In this document: piece by piece, positions 6,609 through 8,759 of the stretch
Layout: each line of letters starts with the position of its first letter
Numbering within the stretch: the first letter of the stretch is position 1
Assembly (NCBI GenBank): GCA_019245255.1
Contig: JAFARV010000926.1
Coordinates: 1 to 8,759 of the forward strand
Reading direction: 5' to 3'
Length of the DNA: 8,759 nucleotides
Origin: Acidobacteriaceae bacterium
GTDB lineage: Bacteria; Acidobacteriota; Terriglobia; Bryobacterales; Bryobacteraceae
Position numbers and translations under genes: made by a program
Notes under the pieces: model-generated
The model's database searches: none
What the model was told of the DNA's origin: nothing
Seen by the model: only the letters and a program-made list of their open reading frames with translations

Positions 6609-7952
6609 GTGCGGGACGTTGTGGATTGGGAGGAAACAAGGCGAGAGATTATGGATCGTGAATTGCGGCTGAAAAAAGGAAGAGATGCAAGACAGAAGCT
6701 TAGCCGGAAAGCGCTGGCGGAAACGCGCTGTAAGGAGCGGAATTTCGACCCTGTTTCGCTACTGATGAGCCGGGTGGAAGGCCGTATCCGGAAGCTGCTT
6801 CCGGTTAAGTACGCCCGAATGCAGGCTTCTCCATTCACTTTTTTTCGCGGTTCGGTGGGGATTATGGCCGCGGATCTTGCTGCGGGCTCACATACTGCGT
6901 TGCGGGTGCAATTGTGCGGTGATGCCCATCTCGAGAATCTTGGCTCTTTCGAGGGCCCCGACGGGCGGCTGATCTTCGATATTAACGACTTCGACGAGAC
7001 CATCGAAGGCCCATGGGAATGGGATGTGAAGCGCATGGCGACGAGTATCGTTCTCGCAGGATTAGAGTCCGGGCATTCCAATGGTTCCTGCGAAACCGCA
7101 GCATCGGAGTTTGCCGGCTCGTACTGCCGGCTGATGGAAGAGCTGGCGGATTTGCCGGTTCTGCAAGCCGCACGCTACCAGATACACCGGGCGAGAAAGA
7201 GTCAGGCGGTATCAGCGGCGATCGCGCAATCGCAGCGGGCCTCCCCAGTCGATTTATTGAAAAAGTATACGGAAGCAGGTGGGAATGGACGGCGGCACTT
7301 TAAAAGGATCGAACATGTGCTTTGGCCCATCCGGAACCGGCGCGCAGAGGTGCTTCATTCGGTCGAGAGTTATCGAAAGTCCATAGCGCCCGAAAGACAA
7401 CATGTGTTCGGCTTTTTCCGGCCGAAGGACGTCGCGTTCAAGATTGTTGGTACAGGCAGTGTCGCGCTGCGGGACTACGTGGTTTTGATGGAGGGTAATG
7501 GCGATGCCGACGCGCTTTTTCTTCAAATCAAACAGGAGCCTCCGTCCGCGTATGCAGAGTATTTGCCCGGGTCAGGGGTTCCTCACCAGGGCCAGCGCGT
7601 GGTCGAAGGACAACGAAGAATCCAGCCGGTCTCAGATCCTCTCTTGGGGTGGACCCGCATTGGTGATGAGGATTACCTGGTGCGGCAGTTGAACGACCAC
7701 AAGGGCTCGGTAGACCTCAAGAATCTTCGCGGTGAAGGTCTCGCCAGTATCGCCGAGATCGCGGGAGAACTTCTGGCGCGCGGTCATGCACGTTCGGGCG
7801 ATGCCGTTGCGATCGGAGCATACATGGGGAAACCGGAGAGCGTAGTGGATTCGATCAGCCGGTTTGCCACAGCGTATGCGAAACAGGTGCAGAGCGATTT
7901 CGAAGCGTTCGAGCAAGCGATAAAGAAAGGTCGTGTGAAAGTAGCAGCGTAA
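6609..7952 (+). CDS. DUF2252 family protein (kinase-like fold, function unknown)
   Basis: This protein of up to 447 residues shows all the landmarks of DUF2252. They are YARMQASPFTFFRG (68-81), CGDAHLENLG (103-112), FDINDFDET (123-131), GPWEWDVKRMA (134-144), DVAFKIVGTGSVALRDY (274-290), an LQIKQE strand after it, and LARGHARSGDA (389-399). The GDAHxxN and DxNDFD motifs resemble the catalytic and metal-binding loops of aminoglycoside-phosphotransferase-like kinases, so phosphotransfer is plausible. No substrate is known to me. The start is uncertain. GTG 6609 is the longest choice but has no Shine-Dalgarno. GTG 6621 is also possible. ATG 6651 (residue 15) has AAGG 9 bases upstream and may be the true start. 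The gene is divergent from the dehydrogenase over about 100 bases, where I see no convincing promoter for either gene. Confidence 0.88.
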   Translation: MRDVVDWEETRREIMDRELRLKKGRDARQKLSRKALAETRCKERNFDPVSLLMSRVEGRIRKLLPVKYARMQASPFTFFRGSVGIMAADLAAGSHTALRVQLCGDAHLENLGSFEGPDGRLIFDINDFDETIEGPWEWDVKRMATSIVLAGLESGHSNGSCETAASEFAGSYCRLMEELADLPVLQAARYQIHRARKSQAVSAAIAQSQRASPVDLLKKYTEAGGNGRRHFKRIEHVLWPIRNRRAEVLHSVESYRKSIAPERQHVFGFFRPKDVAFKIVGTGSVALRDYVVLMEGNGDADALFLQIKQEPPSAYAEYLPGSGVPHQGQRVVEGQRRIQPVSDPLLGWTRIGDEDYLVRQLNDHKGSVDLKNLRGEGLASIAEIAGELLARGHARSGDAVAIGAYMGKPESVVDSISRFATAYAKQVQSDFEAFEQAIKKGRVKVAA

Positions 7953-7954
7953 TT

Positions 7955-7984
7955 AGAGCTATTAGCCGTCAGCTCTCAGTCTCA
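7955..7984. repeat. Degenerate heptanucleotide repeat with inverted-repeat character
   Basis: Just after the DUF2252 stop codon, four 7-base units follow one another: AGCTATT, AGCCGTC, AGCTCTC and AGTCTCA (7957-7984). AGAGCT (7955-7960) and AGCTCT (7971-7976) can also form a 6-bp stem with a 10-base loop. No T-run follows, so it is a poor intrinsic terminator. It looks like a short remnant of AGCYNTY-type heptamer repeats, which I recall seeing between genes in several bacteria. Confidence 0.45.
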
Positions 7985-8035
7985 GGTGCGGGGCGGTAAG
8001 CATCCGTTTGAACGGTGAGAGTTTGGTTTAGAACC

Positions 8036-8063
8036 TAAAGTTCCAGTCTCTCTTCGCCGATAG
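8036..8063 (+). promoter_or_regulatory. Sigma28 (FliA/SigD)-type promoter
   Basis: TAAAG (8036-8040) and GCCGATAG (8056-8063) match the flagellar sigma28 consensus TAAA-N15-GCCGATAA, with 7 of 8 bases in the -10 box and 16 bases between TAAA and GCCG. The spacer is one base longer than in E. coli but within the range known for Bacillus SigD. Transcription should start near 8069-8071, about 20 bases before the sigma factor ATG. As the downstream gene is itself a FliA-type sigma factor, this predicts positive autoregulation. The -35 is embedded in a small inverted repeat, GAAC-CTAAA-GTTC (8031-8043). Confidence 0.72.
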
Positions 8064-8077
8064 TCCTGTAGGCGGAG
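8052..8077 (+). promoter_or_regulatory. Inverted repeat pairing with the ribosome binding site of the sigma factor gene
   Basis: CTTCGCC (8052-8058) and GGCGGAG (8071-8077) can form a 7-bp stem, including one G-U pair, around a 12-base loop. The right arm contains the only Shine-Dalgarno-like GGAG before the ATG at 8089. The left arm overlaps the sigma28 -10 box, so the hairpin could form only in transcripts that start upstream of that promoter. Confidence 0.4.
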
Positions 8078-8088
8078 AAAAGACGAAA

Positions 8089-8759
8089 ATGCTTCGGTCT
8101 AATATAGACGAGGAATCACTGGTTGAGCGTCAGGCCAGTACCCTGACGCCACAACTCCGGGAAGAACTGATTTTGAGGCATATGCCTCAGGTAAAGCTGA
8201 TTGCCAGGCGAATTCATGAGCGGCTGCCGGTGTCGGTCAACCTCGATGACCTGATATCGAATGGCGTTCTGGGTTTAATTGCGGCGATCGATCGCTATGA
8301 CTCGAGCCACGACGTCAAGCTGAAGACATACGCAGAGTATAAGATTCGTGGCGCGATTCTGGATAGCCTTCGCGACCTGGACTGGGCGCCTCGGCAGCAA
8401 CGCAAGCGTTCAAGGCTCATTGAAAGCGCAATCGGTGACCTCGAACAGGAACTTCAGCGTGTTCCGGAGGAGCACGAGATAGCGGAGTATCTCGGGCTCA
8501 CGGTCGAGGACTATTACGAATGGCTGTCAGAAGCCCGTGGGCTGACGCTTGGCAGCCTGGAGAATGCAGGGGGTGATGAAGAGGGCGGCAGTCTGCTCCG
8601 ATACCTGTCCGATTCTGACGAGAATTGGCCATCTCAACTCCTCGAACGTTCGGAGCTTGAAAAATCGCTTGCACAGGCGATTGACCGCATGCCGAAGATT
8701 GAACGCACGGTGCTGAGCCTCTATTACTACGAAGAAATGACGTTGCGTGAGATCGCGAA
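8089..8759 (+). CDS. fliA: RNA polymerase sigma factor, FliA/WhiG family (sigma28); C-terminus cut by window edge
   Basis: The frame is open from ATG 8089 to the window edge (223 codons plus two bases). Region 2 covers about residues 25-95, with HMPQVKLIARRIHERLP, then VNLDDLISNGVLGLIAAIDRYD (DLxSxGxxGLxxAIxxYD) and the promoter-melting segment LKTYAEYKIRGAILDSLRDLDWAPR. The last of these is diagnostic for the FliA/SigD/WhiG group. Region 3 is about 105-150 and region 4 starts near 185 (RMPKIERTVLSLYYYEEMTLREIA), broken off before the recognition helix is complete. About 30 residues are probably missing. Family members drive flagellar and chemotaxis genes in motile bacteria, or development genes (WhiG), so the role here depends on sequence beyond the window. 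GGAG lies 11 bases before the ATG, rather far. A sigma28-type promoter directly upstream supports autoregulation. Confidence 0.92.
   Translation, partial: MLRSNIDEESLVERQASTLTPQLREELILRHMPQVKLIARRIHERLPVSVNLDDLISNGVLGLIAAIDRYDSSHDVKLKTYAEYKIRGAILDSLRDLDWAPRQQRKRSRLIESAIGDLEQELQRVPEEHEIAEYLGLTVEDYYEWLSEARGLTLGSLENAGGDEEGGSLLRYLSDSDENWPSQLLERSELEKSLAQAIDRMPKIERTVLSLYYYEEMTLREIA

Noticed and set aside
6604..6672. Small 22-codon ORF starting at ATG 6604 that overlaps the DUF2252 start
   Set aside because: No ribosome binding site and no evidence of translation; it is probably chance.
7985..8088. Riboswitch upstream of fliA
   Set aside because: The most structured segment is better explained by a sigma28 promoter plus a small hairpin; I could not match a known riboswitch core.

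Overview
The window is an ordinary-looking stretch of bacterial chromosome with moderately high GC. It holds eight protein-coding genes on both strands; the first and last are cut by the window edges. No tRNA, rRNA, insertion sequence, CRISPR array or phage gene is recognisable. The style of the proteins suggests Acidobacteria, perhaps near Solibacter/Bryobacter: a tandem beta-barrel sensor of the kind found on acidobacterial histidine kinases, a MutS2 with a divergent Smr motif, a FliA/WhiG sigma factor and a glutathione-independent formaldehyde-dehydrogenase-like enzyme. This is inference from family resemblance, not a taxonomic proof.

Left part (1-1749, minus strand). A secreted or periplasmic sensor-like protein runs off the left edge: 387 codons are open and no stop is reached. 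Upstream of it, on the same strand, is a small heat-shock protein gene (hsp20), separated from it by a strong rho-independent terminator. hsp20 has a good sigma70-type promoter. Its short 5' leader contains a segment that can pair with the Shine-Dalgarno sequence through one A-A mismatch, which makes it a candidate RNA thermometer.

Centre (1940-5301, plus strand). bcp (peroxiredoxin), a NUDIX hydrolase and mutS2 lie in one direction with gaps of 19 and 4 bases and probably form an operon. Peroxide removal, nucleotide clean-up and MutS2 (recombination or stalled-ribosome handling) would fit a stress-maintenance group. hsp20 is transcribed divergently from it.

Right part (5323-8759). A zinc-dependent dehydrogenase (minus strand) converges on mutS2. 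It is divergent from a DUF2252 gene (plus strand), a kinase-like family of unknown role. A FliA-type sigma factor then runs off the right edge. In front of it sits a near-consensus sigma28 promoter, TAAAG then GCCGATAG, which predicts autoregulation.

The best leads are the hsp20 leader, the self-type promoter and overlapping hairpin in front of fliA, the truncated repeat-built sensor, and the missing Asp/Arg of the LDLR motif in the MutS2 Smr domain.
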